In this document: piece by piece, positions 12,000 through 23,415 of the stretch
Layout of the letters: every line of letters starts with the position of its first letter
Position numbering within the stretch: the stretch's first letter is position 1
NCBI GenBank assembly: GCA_019633425.1
Contig: WSUB01000073.1
Coordinates: 1 to 64,000 of the forward strand
Source of the DNA: Tulasnella sp. 424
Lineage: Eukaryota; Basidiomycota; Agaricomycetes; Cantharellales; Tulasnellaceae
Length of the DNA: 64,000 bases
Direction of reading: 5' to 3'
The notes under the pieces: generated by a model
The model's input: only the letters and a program-made list of their open reading frames with translations
Database searches by the model: none
What the model was told of the DNA's origin: nothing
Made by a program: the position numbers and the translations under genes

Positions 12000-13440
12000 A
12001 CTTTAAATGGGGACCAACCATTTGGGAGTGGCTATCACGATCTGGGTTATCTCTCACCCAAATGCTTTCCTCAATAGATTGATAAGTGTATCGAAGGCCT
12101 TGGCAAAACTCAGTTCCCAGTACACTACACCAATAATTTGCTCTTACCGAGTAATTCCCCGCTGCGGCAAGCCTATGTAAACGTATCAGTTACTCGAAAA
12201 TTTGATTTAGCATAACCGGACTACTTGCATCAAACACAGCCTTTCAAAGTTGTCACACATGAGTTAGATCTTTGCAACCGGAAGAAAATATGTACTGACT
12301 GTAATGGCGATGGAGGGGTACCGAGTGGAAGAAAGGCAGGACCGTAGCTCCTGGGAATGAAGGGCGCGTATGAGGCAAGTATGCTGAAGAAAGAGTAGAT
12401 GGTAATCACCTCTCCGAGAATCACTTCACCATCCCCCGCGACTATTGCCTGTTCATGGGTTTCGTCTTCAGTTTTGCTTACCTCTATTCCCGCGCTTTCC
12501 CCTGTTCGAACCGCGGCTGGCCTCACACTTACTCCGTGTCCCCCGACTTCGGAGTTACAGATCAGCAGGGCGATGACTTGGGAGGATAGAAGCAAACTCA
12601 ACTGACAGTAGAAGAACACTTTGCTGTGTGGGCCAACGAGTTCCATCATTTTGAGAATTGCCGATTTCTACATATTGCGATGTTTAGCAAGGTGAAACGG
12701 CACAATTACTGCCACATGCAGGCTTACAATGTCAACCTTACTTGAAGCTGTCCTGGGCATGTTCCGACATTCATGCTTGGCGTCAGTATACGTGACGTCA
12801 AAATCATGAATGAGAGTGATGTTCCGAGGATCCACATCATGGCGGTCTTGAACAAAGCTTGTTAAGTGCGAAAGCTTCCGGTCGAGCCAAGGACTCACAG
12901 CCAATGAGTGTAAGAAGAAGTTTGAAGTCTGCCTTCGGGCCGTCGATCTGTGGAAATTTGCCACCGGATTCTGATAGACAGACCTACGGGAATGGTCAGC
13001 ATTGACAGGAGTTCCAGCCGGCCATCTCGGGTGCCTACGATCAGGATATGTGTTGCTCTCCCTGGAGAAGAGTGGTGGGTCAGAGAGTGTCATCTATGGC
13101 GGAAAATTGCTTACCGAATTGTAGAGGATTGCGAGCAAGAATAGGGCCAACGAATGGAAATCGGCTTTCGTTCGAATAAACGATTAGTCATCATATCATC
13201 GTACATCTGTACGCGGAAGGTACGTACCTCAGAATGCGCCGACCACGGAGAATGCTGTCCAAAATAAGTCTGTATAGACATATTAGAGTATTTGAAGGAG
13301 TGACGGAGAAACGCATGGATTCGGGCAGAGACGCGGGGCTTGCGGGGGGACCGGGATCGTTTCGGAGAGCAGGTCAGGGAGGGAGTGCAAATGATGGCGA
13401 CGAGGAGAAGGCTGTGGCCAATTGAAGGATCTTTTAATAC
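12000..13440 (-). repeat. Decayed block, source-like copy of the calpain spacer and of 8760-9620
   Basis: The left part (12000-12435) is similar to the 240-base spacer between the two calpain genes (19866-20107), which lacks about 200 internal bases present here. The right part (12400-13440) is related to 8760-9620. Minus-strand peptides with plausible intron borders (for example an acceptor before RATHILIVGTRDG) suggest an old spliced gene, but stops and frame changes prevent a complete model. Function unknown. Confidence 0.45.
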
Positions 13441-15242
13441 GTGGGGAGGCCAACCATCAACAACTCCAGAGCTGCATGAGCTTACGTTGCAGTACTAGCC
13501 GTCGCGGGGCATTGGATGCAACGGACGGGGCGGTGACGGTTGCAAGTCTCCGTGTGAGGGCTTTGACGAGGCCGAAAGGTTGCAATCGGTAGTTGCTTTT
13601 CGCAGTAAATGGAAGGAATACTGGATAAGATGACGTATGGCTACGGGTCTTTCCAAAAATGCGCACACTTTTCGCAGGTTGTGAAGGGGCGCGGCCATAC
13701 TCACCTTCGACAGGAAATTCAGCGTAGCGTCGGCATAAAGCAACCAATCCAAAGGATGAAACGACACACCTCGTGGCCGGCATCGCCTCAGCGAGTGCCT
13801 ATGATGGGCAATCGCAAGTGTATTGGTCAAGCTTCAGGACGTACGGGCCTCCCCTTCTCAATATCGTACCGTCCCAGCCTAATGAGTGCGGAAAACCTTG
13901 TAATAGACGAACAGACGCTAAATACATTGGTTTCAGCTCCAATGCCCAGAGAAATGGTTTGAACGAACCTCCAAGTCATAGTCGGGAATGCCGGATACGC
14001 TGCCCGACTTAACGAAACCGTAATGTTGATGCTTCATTGTCATTGTAAGGGAAACAAGCCCCTAGGAATTGAATTGGCTGAGGTGTTGGGTCCGACAGCG
14101 GATACGACAAGGGGTGGGTGGTGGAGGAATGAAAGACGAGCGGTTGCGTTCAGCTTTCCTTTCCCTGACTCGTTGCGTACTTTCTCTGCGGGAGCCCTGT
14201 AGTACTTCTTGGTTTCTTTGGTTGCCTTCTAAGGTACCCCACCTCACTCGTGTGGCCGAGTCCCGTCCGGAATTTCCATATTGAGATCGGGTCGGCATGC
14301 AGGTCGGTGGCTTCAGCTCGAGAAACGTGAGAGACAACACGATGCACACGAGACTGCCGCTAGTTTGCGTGATAGCGCTCTGCTTCCTCTTCATTTTGGA
14401 TAAAGCAAACTTTAGTACGCCACAGAGTCAATCCCAGTCTGGAAAAGACGTAAATGTCCCGGGCTCCGATTCATAGCATGAGAACCGTGCCTGTATTTCT
14501 GTTGGATAGGATGTACATCTCTCACCCACGCGGTACAGCCGCTCACAGACAGTTTGGGTGGATACGGAACGGGCCTGCAGGCTTCTTGTTAGGTGCCATT
14601 GGAAGGTTTCTGAGAGCCAAATACTTCAGCACAGCATCATTATCACTGAGGATTTTCTTTCTCGTTTCTAACCAGACGATCGGCTGCCTTGGTAATGCCA
14701 AGTGCAACGCCATTGAATTGAAGTATTAGGAAGGTATTATGGCCATAGAAAATCGAGTGCGAGGAATAGTGTTAGGGTGGGGGAAGAGGAGGGGCTTGCG
14801 GGTAAATCACTGGGATATTTGGGTGTTCTTAAAAGAATTTCTTTGTTCCGTTTCCGTGACTCATGTTGGGAGTGCTTTTTAAAGTTTCAAACCACGAGGT
14901 CCGGGCTCTTATCGTCGGGCTGTGCGCTTGAGTGGCCTGAATTTCCTCAGTTCGATGTATCATTCGGTGTAGCTGGGGTACGGAATCATTTGAAGCCCGG
15001 TTCACGGTCTTGAGGTCGTGGGGTTCGATCACTTCAGGGGTCGAGTATTCGGGTGGTCACGCAGCTAGGCCAAGTTTTTGAGCGTTTCCATGCCACCGAC
15101 TTCATTGCCGTGTATGGAGGTCGGGCGGGGTTGGGGGTCCCGGTGGCGGGGCGGGTGAATCGTCGTGTTTGTTTGTTTGGGTAGTTCGAGAAACATCCGA
15201 CAACCCCCACCGAGCCTCTAGACCCCCTTCAGACAGCCAGCT
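13441..15242. other. No confident gene
   Basis: Open frames occur on both strands (13457-13830 minus, 13609-13962 plus, 14062-14394 minus), but they overlap each other and show no recognisable motif. 14100-14400 is rich in Arg codons in one direction and Pro in the other. The last part is the promoter side of AOS1; no clear TATA element was identified. Confidence 0.45.
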
Positions 15243-16716
15243 ATGTCTTCTGAAGCCCAGACGCAGCCAGTGGCAATCACTGAAGGTGAGCGCTCCGCTA
15301 GTTCTTCGAAAATCTGGTACGACGCGGACTGAAATGAGTCGTCTCCAACGCTTCTGCTTGTAGACGAGGCCGCCCTGTATGATCGTCAGATTCGACTATG
15401 GGGTATTGAGGCCCAAGAACGGTATATATACAAATCGGCTTACTTTAACATGGCTTACTGAACCTGAGGAGAGGCTCCTTTCAGCATGCGAAACGGCACC
15501 ATCCTTGTGGTTAACCTCAAAGGAGTGGCTCACGAGACAATCAAGAATATCGTCCTTGCCGGTATAGGAACGCTCATATGCTATGATTCTGGAACTGTTG
15601 ATGAAGAAGATTTGGGAGCTGGTTTCCTCTTCCGAGAGGAGGATGTCGGTAAAAAGGTAGGGCGCAGCATTGCTTGAGATCGGAGGAGTAGCTTGCTCAT
15701 GCGCCTGGTACCAAATAGAGAACCGATGCAGCTCGTCCCAACATTGAAGCGCTCAATCCATTGGTTACGGTCAAGACGTTATCGGACCCTCAAGATATTA
15801 GCGACGCATCATTACCCTCCCTATTGAAGGATACGCATTTGGTCTGTGTGACTGACTCATCGAGAGAAGAGCTTGTAAGCACGTTCTTCAAGTTATTTCT
15901 AGCCCTGGAGGCTGACATAGGTATCTTGCGCAGATTCGCTTTGACAACGCCTGCCGGCAATCTCAGACCATGTTTTACGCTGGAGGAACATATGGATTGA
16001 CGGGTTACATATTTGTCGATCTACAGACTCACCAGCACCTCGCACCGTAAGCCTCGATTTGGTCCTCCCGCGCTCGATTCCGCTCGTTCTAATCGTCTCG
16101 CAGCGACCGCGCACAGAAAGTTACTGCTGACACACAGCCCAAAATGATCAAGGAGACCGTCAGCTACCCGTCTCTCTCAGAGGCTCTGAAGTCGTTAGGA
16201 ACCACTTACAAGAAGATGTCAAAAAGGGCAATCAAAGACACGAATCCCGCCAATTTGGTTGCGACTCTTGGTCAGTGATATTGTATCTGACATTTGGCAG
16301 TAAGGGACCAAGGAGGCTGATAGGTTGCTATGGTAGCTCTTTGGGAATTCCAAGCTCGGCACCGGGACGTTGGCGGAGACAAGCGTTCAGGGGGTTCAGC
16401 GGAGCTTGCAGCTGTGGCAAATGAGATCATCAAGTCTACTGGTATAAGTCCCCAGGTTTTACCACCAATGTCCCCAGATACCGCTGAGTGCGTGCTTTTA
16501 CCAACCCATGGGGTCATCGCTAATCGACCCATTTCGCTCAGGTCCTTACTGCAGACTTCTCCTCATGAATTCTCACCGACATGCGCGGTGCTGGGAGGTC
16601 TCCTTGCTCAAGACGTGCTAAAAGCCCTCGCAGGGAGGGACCCTCCGTTCGCTAACTTTCTGACTTTCGATGGCGCGGTTGGGAGTGGTAACGTGACTCC
16701 GCTTGGAATGGCCTGA
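15243..16716 (+). CDS. AOS1: SUMO-activating enzyme subunit 1 (AOS1/SAE1)
   Basis: Eight exons (15243-15285, 15364-15421, 15485-15656, 15719-15874, 15934-16046, 16104-16270, 16337-16487, 16542-16716) join in frame to 344 residues, the usual size of AOS1/SAE1 (about 346). The protein opens with DEAALYDRQIRLWG (residues 15-28), the hallmark start of the E1 adenylation fold, followed by RNGTILVVNLKGV...NIVLAGIGTL, the ThiF-like nucleotide-binding region, GAGFLFREEDVG, and near the end CAVLGGLLAQDVLKAL and NFLTFDG, all typical of AOS1. In the family this subunit pairs with UBA2 to adenylate and load SUMO; the catalytic cysteine is on UBA2, so its absence here is expected. The start is the only ATG upstream of DEAALYDRQIRLWG in frame. 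The calpain duplication unit begins just after its stop. Confidence 0.95.
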
Positions 16717-17327
16717 TTGGAAACTCGTAGAGCGCTCGGGGTCCCCGCATCTTATCCGGTTTTTGCCTCATTTCCCCCCTATCACTTTGAATAAATATGT
16801 CCCGCATCTGTTCGGCAGTCATTGCTATCGATTGCGTAGCTAGTGGCAGGGGGAGGCAGTTGCCGACGCCACCTCTCCTGAGTCGATCACGATCACGTGA
16901 TGAGTCCGAGTGCTTGGTCGAGGTTCCAATGCCACCACCATAGCGCTAGCGTGCCCTGCCACCGGCCAACCGCCTATCACACCTGACAAGAGCCGAACTG
17001 CAGGCTTACGCGTGTCTTTTTGCTCATTGTGCAAGAGACTCATCCCCAGCTCCTCGTGTTCACCCGAAATTCCCAACCTTTCATCACTTGCCGCCCACAT
17101 TCCCTACTTTGATCGACGTCCTCTTCCCACCAACTCATTTCGAATGTCCTCTCAGCAGCGCCGTGCGGTCTTCTGTGGCATCGCCCGGCGAATTTTCAGG
17201 GTTTACACCTGACAGCTTCGCAGGCTGTGCAACGTTGTGCCGCGTACGATTTGAACAAGAAGCGCTCATCCAAGTTACACACTTACCCCTCTCCTCACTC
17301 TCACTATCCCCCTCACCCTTCATCACT
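16717..17327. promoter_or_regulatory. AOS1 3' flank and upstream region of the first calpain gene
   Basis: From about 16741 this stretch is repeated at 20106-20734 upstream of the second calpain gene, so the duplicated unit carries its own upstream DNA. Shared landmarks are the palindrome ATCACGTGAT, a gagtccgagtgcttggtcga stretch and CT-rich runs before the ATG. Frames stay open upstream of both ATGs but begin without an ATG, so this is read as 5' non-coding sequence. Confidence 0.6.
16892..16901. promoter_or_regulatory. Palindromic E-box ATCACGTGAT upstream of calpain copy 1
   Basis: A perfect 10-bp palindrome with a CACGTG core (bHLH-type site in fungi), about 430 bases before the ATG. 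The same palindrome is kept upstream of copy 2. Conservation may simply reflect recent duplication. Confidence 0.35.
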
Positions 17328-19767
17328 ATGGCCATCCTACGCTTCTGGCGCAAGGAAAAAGAGAAAGAGCAAGAGAAAGAGAAAGCGAAAGAGCAAGAAA
17401 AAGAGAAGGAGAAGGAGAAGGAGAAAGAGAAGGAGAAAGAGAAGGAGAAGAAGGAACCAACGTCAGAACTCGGCGTTGTCGCCGAGTTCAACAAAGCTGC
17501 TGAGAAGTGTCGCGAAAAGGTCAAGAAACTCGCTGCAGAGTGCCATAAGCACAACCGCAAGTACAGGTGCGTTGTGCGATCCTTGTCTTCAGCGACGCGC
17601 CCGAAATTTGTGCTGACAATTTTGTTGTTTCGTTACGTAGGGATCCCGACTTCGACCTGATATGTGACCAATGGTTGTGTTTGCATAACATGGACCGGCC
17701 AAATTCGTCGTTCGACCCCGACGACGTCCGGCGGGTGACCGATATTTTTGCCTATCCAAAATTCTTTGATGACGGAGCTACAGCAAGTGATATCTGTCAA
17801 GGCGCTCTCGGAGATTGTTGGTTTCTCTCTGCATTGGGTACCGTTGCTGCAGTAAATATGGTACCCCAGGTATGCGTGGAGGTGAGTGTACGAATAGGAG
17901 CGATGGGAGCGTGAACGTCCGTATTGACGACTCCTCGTCCAGCGCGACGAAGTTGCGGGCATTTACGGCTTTGTTTTTTGGAGAGATTGCGCTTGGGTAG
18001 AAGTGATCATTGACGAGTTCGTGCTTTCGTTCTCTTGGATTATATTTTATGTCACGCTTCCTAACTCCGAATGCCACTATAGTCTGCTCTTTACCAAAGT
18101 ACCGCCATGGGAAACTTTAAAGCCTCGGGAAAAGGCGATTTATCAGGACAACAAAGATCTCTACTCCCGGACAGCCAGAAAGGGAGGGAAGAATCTCTTG
18201 TTCGCAAGATCAGCCACAGAGAACGAGACATGGCTCCCTCTTCTTGAGAAAGCATACGCCAAATTGAACGGCGGTCAGAATTCTATTCCATTGGTAGTTG
18301 AACCAGAAACTCATGACGCTCCTCACGGTAGATTACGCGAGCATTGAAGGAGGGTGGCCTTGCGACGGGGTTGAAGACCTGATTGGGTACGCTTTATTTT
18401 CGTCCAACACATTTATCACCGAAATGACTGACCGCATATCCACCCTTAGGGCCGTGCCAACAGTGCTATTTACCCAAGACATTCTTGATCCCGAGGCATT
18501 CTGGAAGAACGAAATTATGAAAGTGGGAGGAGGTCGCATCCTCTCGTGCAGCACTCCTGAGAGCGTCCTCTGGAAATACGATAACTCTTACTACGAAGGA
18601 ATTGTCGCCGGCCATGCGTATTCAATAATCAAGGCTATCGAATACGAGCACAGAAAATTTGTGGTGTAAGCACTTCCCTTATGAGCTTTCGAGTCCCCTG
18701 ACCAATTAAGACATCTAAGCATCCGTAATCCATGGGGGAAGTTCGAATGGACGGGACGTTGGGGAGATAATAGCAAGGAGTGGAATGGAAAATTCGCGAT
18801 CGGATTACGAAAAGCTTTGGGGGACTACAAGTTTGGAAATGACGGCGAATTTGTGCAAGAGTGTAAGCTGCGCCCACAACATTCATATAGAAAGCGAAAT
18901 TGCTCACGTTAGGTGGACTTGTCGTTTCTAGACGACGACTTTTTGACCACGTGGAAACTCATCCAACTCAACAGGACATTCGATGAAAGCTGGATTATGA
19001 GCTTCAAATGGCTCAAGGTTGGTTGGGAAAACGATAAAAGCTGGTCGTCGAACCACGCCTCTTGTAAGACAGCCGTTTTTGTCGTATGTTAGTGTTCTCA
19101 CCTCTCAACGTTTCTCCTTGTTCAGTCTCCATCTCCGTCAAACGTGATACTGAAGCGGTCATTGTTCTCGGTAAATCGGACGACTACTTCTTCTGGAGTG
19201 AAGGATTCTCTTGGGGTTTCTCCTTCGCGGTCCACAAGAAAGGCGAGAAGGAACCAATAGCCCAGTCACTGCACAGCAAAATGTGGTGGCGCTCTGTCAA
19301 TGTTGAGACAAAGCTCGCTGCTGGAGATTATGTCGTCAAGGTGAGGTATCAGAAGCTCTGATGTTTCTGCGTTGCGGCTAATCGGCGCCCTTGTTTCTCA
19401 GGTTCGGATTGATCGTGAACGCAAGAAGGAAAAAGAAATCGACGTGTCCAATATACCCCCTCGGAAGGCTGCTCAGAAGCGAGAAAAATTAGCTTTGAGC
19501 AGATCATTAACCCATAGTGCGTTCGTTTCACGCTTCGTCTGAGCTAAGCGCTGACTCTACTCTTGATCGGCTTCGTTAGAACCCTGCAATTCACTTCGGT
19601 GGAAGGTCCGCGATGATAACAGTAGCTCAGATGGCAATGAGTTCTGTAACTGCGATAGTTGCATGGGGGAGCCGGACGATAAGGAACTCATTTTGGGACT
19701 TCGCGTTTACACGAAGAAGGGTGCCCCCGTGAAGTTGAAAGGACACCTGGAGTCGGATTGGTTTTAG
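17328..19767 (+). CDS. Calpain-like cysteine protease, copy 1 (intact)
   Basis: Eleven exons (17328-17566, 17641-17881, 17943-18016, 18083-18273, 18332-18386, 18450-18665, 18720-18862, 18932-19063, 19126-19340, 19402-19516, 19580-19767) give 602 residues with every phase consistent. The catalytic triad of family C2 is visible: Cys about 139 in QGALGDCWFLSAL, His about 322 in GHAYSI and Asn about 342 in IRNPWGKFEW. The N terminus has a Lys/Glu repeat of about 35 residues followed by a helical, coiled-coil-like stretch. After the protease core lies a calpain-type beta-rich domain (FSWGFSFAVHKKG), and the protein ends in a short segment with CNCDSC, which might bind metal. No EF hands are seen. 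Calpains are calcium-regulated cytosolic processing proteases; this substrate is unknown. The third intron starts with the weak donor GTTCGT, as it does in copy 2. The ATG has A at -3 and G at +4. Confidence 0.93.
17346..17452. repeat. Lys/Glu codon repeat in calpain copy 1
   Basis: A purine-only run of aaagag/aaggag hexamers encodes alternating Lys and Glu with a few Gln and Ala. In copy 2 the corresponding run is 72 bases (24 codons) shorter, accounting for the entire length difference between the two first exons (239 versus 167 nt). Confidence 0.85.
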
Positions 19768-19863
19768 TTTGTGTCAGATTACTTACTATTAATTTTATTC
19801 CATCGTCGAGCGTTTGATCACGGGAGGAAACCGGTCTTGCGGGGTGAACAACCAGGATGGCGG

Positions 19864-20107
19864 CACTCCTTAAATGGGAGGCGACCACTGCCAGTGGGAG
19901 GTGAACGTCATGATACGAGTTATCCCATAGCTGAATGCTTCCCTCGACAAGTTTGTAAGTATATCGACGACCTTGGCAAGAATTCAGTCTACAATACACC
20001 ACACCAATCATTTGCTTTTATCGGGGAATTCCCCGCTGTGACAAGCGTATGAGGCCAGTATATTGAAGGAAGAGTAGATGGGAATTAGCTCTCTCAAAAT
20101 CATTTCA
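19864..20107. repeat. Calpain spacer derived from the 12.0-12.4 kb block
   Basis: Between the two 3.1-kb calpain units lies sequence similar to 12002-12435 (shared landmarks: gaccaac/gaccact region, atgcttccctcgac-like stretch, gaagagtagatgg). Bases equivalent to about 12172-12365 are missing. The unit therefore picked up or was inserted beside an unrelated repeated block. Confidence 0.65.
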
Positions 20108-20734
20108 CCCCGTATCCTATCCAGTTTGCCTCATTGCTCTCCCCATCGCATCTGTTTGGCAATAATTTCTGTTGGTTGCGGAGCTAACGGCAGGTGGAGG
20201 CAGGTGCTGGCGCCTCCTCTCCTGATTCGATCGCGATCACGTGATGAGTCCGAGTGCTTGGTCGAGGTTCCAATGCTACCACCACAGCGCTAGTGGGCCC
20301 TCTCATCATCCATCCATTAGCCAACCGCCTACCATACCGGACAAGAGCCGAGCTGGAGGCTTACGCGTGTCTTTCGGTTCATTGTGTGAGAGACTCGTAC
20401 TCAACTCCACGTGCACGTGTTCACCCAAAATAACCAACCTTTGATCCAAGGTTTATCAGTTGACGCCCACATTTCTGCTTTGAACGGCATTCTCCTCCCA
20501 CCAACTCCTCTCGAATGGCCTCTCAGCAGCGCCGCGTGGTGTTCCATCGCATCGCCCGGCGAATCCTTAGGGTTTACACCTGACGGTTTCGCAACCTGTG
20601 CAAAGTTGTGCCGCGAACAGCGTTGCGAGGTCACTCTTCGGGCTCGAACAACAAGCGCTCGTCTAAGTATATACCCCATCATACACGTACACATCTCCTC
20701 ACTCTCACCACTCTCACTATACCCCTTAATCATT
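20108..20734. promoter_or_regulatory. Upstream region of calpain copy 2
   Basis: A diverged duplicate of 16741-17327, starting with sequence equivalent to the 3' flank of AOS1 (no AOS1 coding sequence is carried). It contains the same palindrome and CT-rich leader as copy 1. Confidence 0.6.
20236..20245. promoter_or_regulatory. Palindromic E-box ATCACGTGAT upstream of calpain copy 2
   Basis: The same 10-bp palindrome as at 16892-16901, in the same context (followed by gagtccgagtgcttgg), about 490 bases before the ATG. Confidence 0.35.
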
Positions 20735-23108
20735 ATGGCCATCCTACGCTTCTGGCGCAAAGACAAAGGGAAAGGGAAAGAGAAGAAGGAACCAACGCCA
20801 GAACTCGGCATTGTCGCCGAGTTCAATAAAGCTGCTGAGAAGTGTCGCGAAAAGGTCAAGAAACTCGCTGCAGAGTGCCATAAGCACAACCGCAAATACA
20901 GGTGCGTCGTGCGACCCTTGTCTTCAGTTGCGCGGCCAAAATCTGTGCTGACGTTTTGTTATTACCTCTCGTAATTAGGGACCCCGACTTCGACCTGATA
21001 TGTGACCAATGGGTCTGTTTGCACAATTCGGACCGCCCAGATTCGTCGTTCGACCCCGACGACGTCCGGCGGGTGACTGATATCTTTGCCTATCCGAAAT
21101 TCTTTGAGGACGGGGCTACACCGAGTGATATCTGTCAAGGCGCTCTTGGAGATTGTTGGTTCCTCTCCGCCTTGGGTACCGTTGCTGCAGCAGGTATGAT
21201 ATCTCGAGTATGTGTGGAGGTGAGTCTGCTAATAAGAACAATGGGGGTGTGAACGTGCGTACTGACGACTCCTTGTCTAGCGTGACGAAGTTGCCGGTAT
21301 TTACGGCTTCATTTTTTGGAAGGATTGTGCCTGGGTAGAAGTGATCATCGACGAGTTCGTGCTTTTGCTCTATTGGACTACATTTTCTGTCACCATTCCT
21401 AACCTTGCATGTCACTGTAGTCTGCTTTTCACCCAAGTACCACCATGGGAAACGTTAAATCCCCGGGAGAGAGCGATTTATCAAGACAACAAGGATCTCT
21501 ACTCACGGACAGCCAGAAAGGGAGGGAAGAACCTTTTGTTTGCAAGATCAGCTACAGAGAACGAAACATGGCTCCCTCTTCTTGAAAAGGCTTATGCTAA
21601 ATTGAATGGAGGTCAGAATCCCATTCCATCGGTAATAGAGCTAGAAATTCCTGACGCAGCTCACTGCAGATTACGCAAGCATTGAAGGAGGATGGCCTTG
21701 TGATGGAGTTGAAGATTTGATTGGGTATGCCTATTTTTCGTTCGCCGCGTCCGTCACCGAAATGACTGACCGCATATCCCCCCCCCTTTTAGGGCCATCC
21801 CAACGGTGTTATTTACCCAAGACATTCTTGACCCCGAGGCATTCTGGAAGAACGAAATTATGAGAGTGGGAGAAGGTCGCCTCCTCTCTTGCACTACCCC
21901 CGAGAGCGTCCTCTGGAAATATGACAACTCTTACTACGAGGGACTCGTCGCCAGCCACGCGTATTCAATAACCAAGGCCATCGAATACGAGCACAGAAAA
22001 TTTGTGGTGTAAGCGCCTTCTTTATGAAATTTCCAGTCCCTTAACTAATTCGAACATTCATCTAAGCATCCGTAATCCATGGGGGAAGTTCGAATGGACT
22101 GGACGCTGGGGAGATGGTAGCAAGGAGTGGAATGGAAAATTCGCGGTCGGATTGCGAAAAGCTTTGGGAGACTACAAGTTTGGAGATGACGGTGAATTTG
22201 TGCAAGAGTGTAAGCCACTTTCACACCATTCGTATGGGGAGAGAAATCGCTCACTTGGGTGGATTTGGCATTTCCAGACGACGACTTTTTGGCGACGTGG
22301 AAGCTTATCCAGCTCAACCGGACTTTGGATGAAAGCTGGATTATGAACTTCAAATGGCTCAAGGTTGGTTGGCAAAACGATAAAAGCTGGTCGTCGAACC
22401 ACGCCTCTTGTAAGACAGACCTTTTGTGTATGTTAGTGTTCTCATCTCTCAACGTTCTCCTTGCCCAGTCTCCGTTTCCGTCAAAAGCGATACCGAAGCG
22501 GTGATCGTTCTCAGTAAATCGGACGACTATCTCTTCTCGAGCGGAGGATTCTATTGGGGCTTCTCCTTCGCGGTCCACAAGAAAGGCGAGAAGGATCCGA
22601 TAGCCCAGTCACTGCACAGCAAAATGTGGTGGCGCTCCGTCAATGTTTAGACAAAGCTCGTTGCTGGGGACTATGTCATCAAGGTGAGGTATCCGAAGGT
22701 CCACTGTTTTGGTTCTGTGGTTGATGGGCATCTTTGTCTTAGGTTCGGATTGATCGCGAACGCAAAAAGGAAAAAGAAATCGATGTATCTAATATACACC
22801 CTCGAAAGACTGCGCAGAAGCGAGCAAAGTTAGCTTTAAGCAGGTCGTTAACCCATAGTGTGTTCGTTTCACTCTTTGTCGAAGCTAAGCGTTAACTTTA
22901 CTCTTGACCGGCTTCGTTAGAACCCTGCAAATCACTTCGATGGAAGGTCCGCGATGATGACAGTAGCTCAGATGGCAATGAGTTCTGTAGCTGCGACAGT
23001 TGCATGGGGGAGCCGGATGCTAAGGAACTCATTTTGGGGCTTCGCGTTTACACGAAGAAGGGCTCCCCCGTGAAGCTGAAAGGACACCTGGAGTCGGATT
23101 GGTTCTAG
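20735..23108 (+). pseudogene. Calpain-like cysteine protease, copy 2, with an in-frame nonsense codon
   Basis: Exons: 20735-20901, 20979-21219, 21281-21354, 21421-21611, 21670-21724, 21793-22008, 22067-22209, 22278-22409, 22469-22683, 22743-22857, 22921-23108. All but the first are identical in length to copy 1, and every splice site is usable. The triad is present (QGALGDCWFLSAL, SHAYSI, IRNPWGKFEW). In exon 9, at 22648-22650, the Glu codon GAG found in copy 1 is TAG, ending the protein at 466 residues instead of 578. The truncated product would keep the whole protease core but lose the end of the beta-rich domain and the CNCDSC tail. Everything downstream is still open, so the stop is recent, polymorphic, read through, or an error. 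A functional short form cannot be excluded. Confidence 0.88.
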
Positions 23109-23415
23109 CTTATGTCAAATTTCATACTGTAACTTTTATTCCATCATCAAGTGTTTGATCGCGGGAGGAAACCGGCCTTGCGGGATGAACGAACAGGATG
23201 GATGCGGTCACCGGAGTATCTCCAATGCGGTCATGTTCAGAAAGCTGGATGACGCTGAGGGACAAAGGATGTGACAGTGAATTAAGTTATTGAGCGCACT
23301 GCAGTCGAGTAAATGCAAGAGGATGCAAGCGAAGGAGGACAACAAAACCGAAAAAATAAAACCGAAAAAAACTATCAAGACAAACGTGGCGTCTATTAAA
23401 AAATAAGGTGCGGAT
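23109..23415. other. Intergenic between converging genes
   Basis: The calpain duplication unit ends near 23200. The remainder, to the stop codon of the ULP gene, is A-rich near 23345-23375. No further gene. Confidence 0.6.

Noticed and set aside
15000..15060. T-arm-like ggttcgatc, possible tRNA
   Set aside because: The flanking bases do not pair as a T stem, and no acceptor stem, D arm or anticodon arm can be drawn.
17088..17327. Open frame upstream of the calpain ATG as an N-terminal extension
   Set aside because: There is no in-frame ATG in either copy, the two translations diverge strongly, and MAILRFWRK has a good start context and is conserved.
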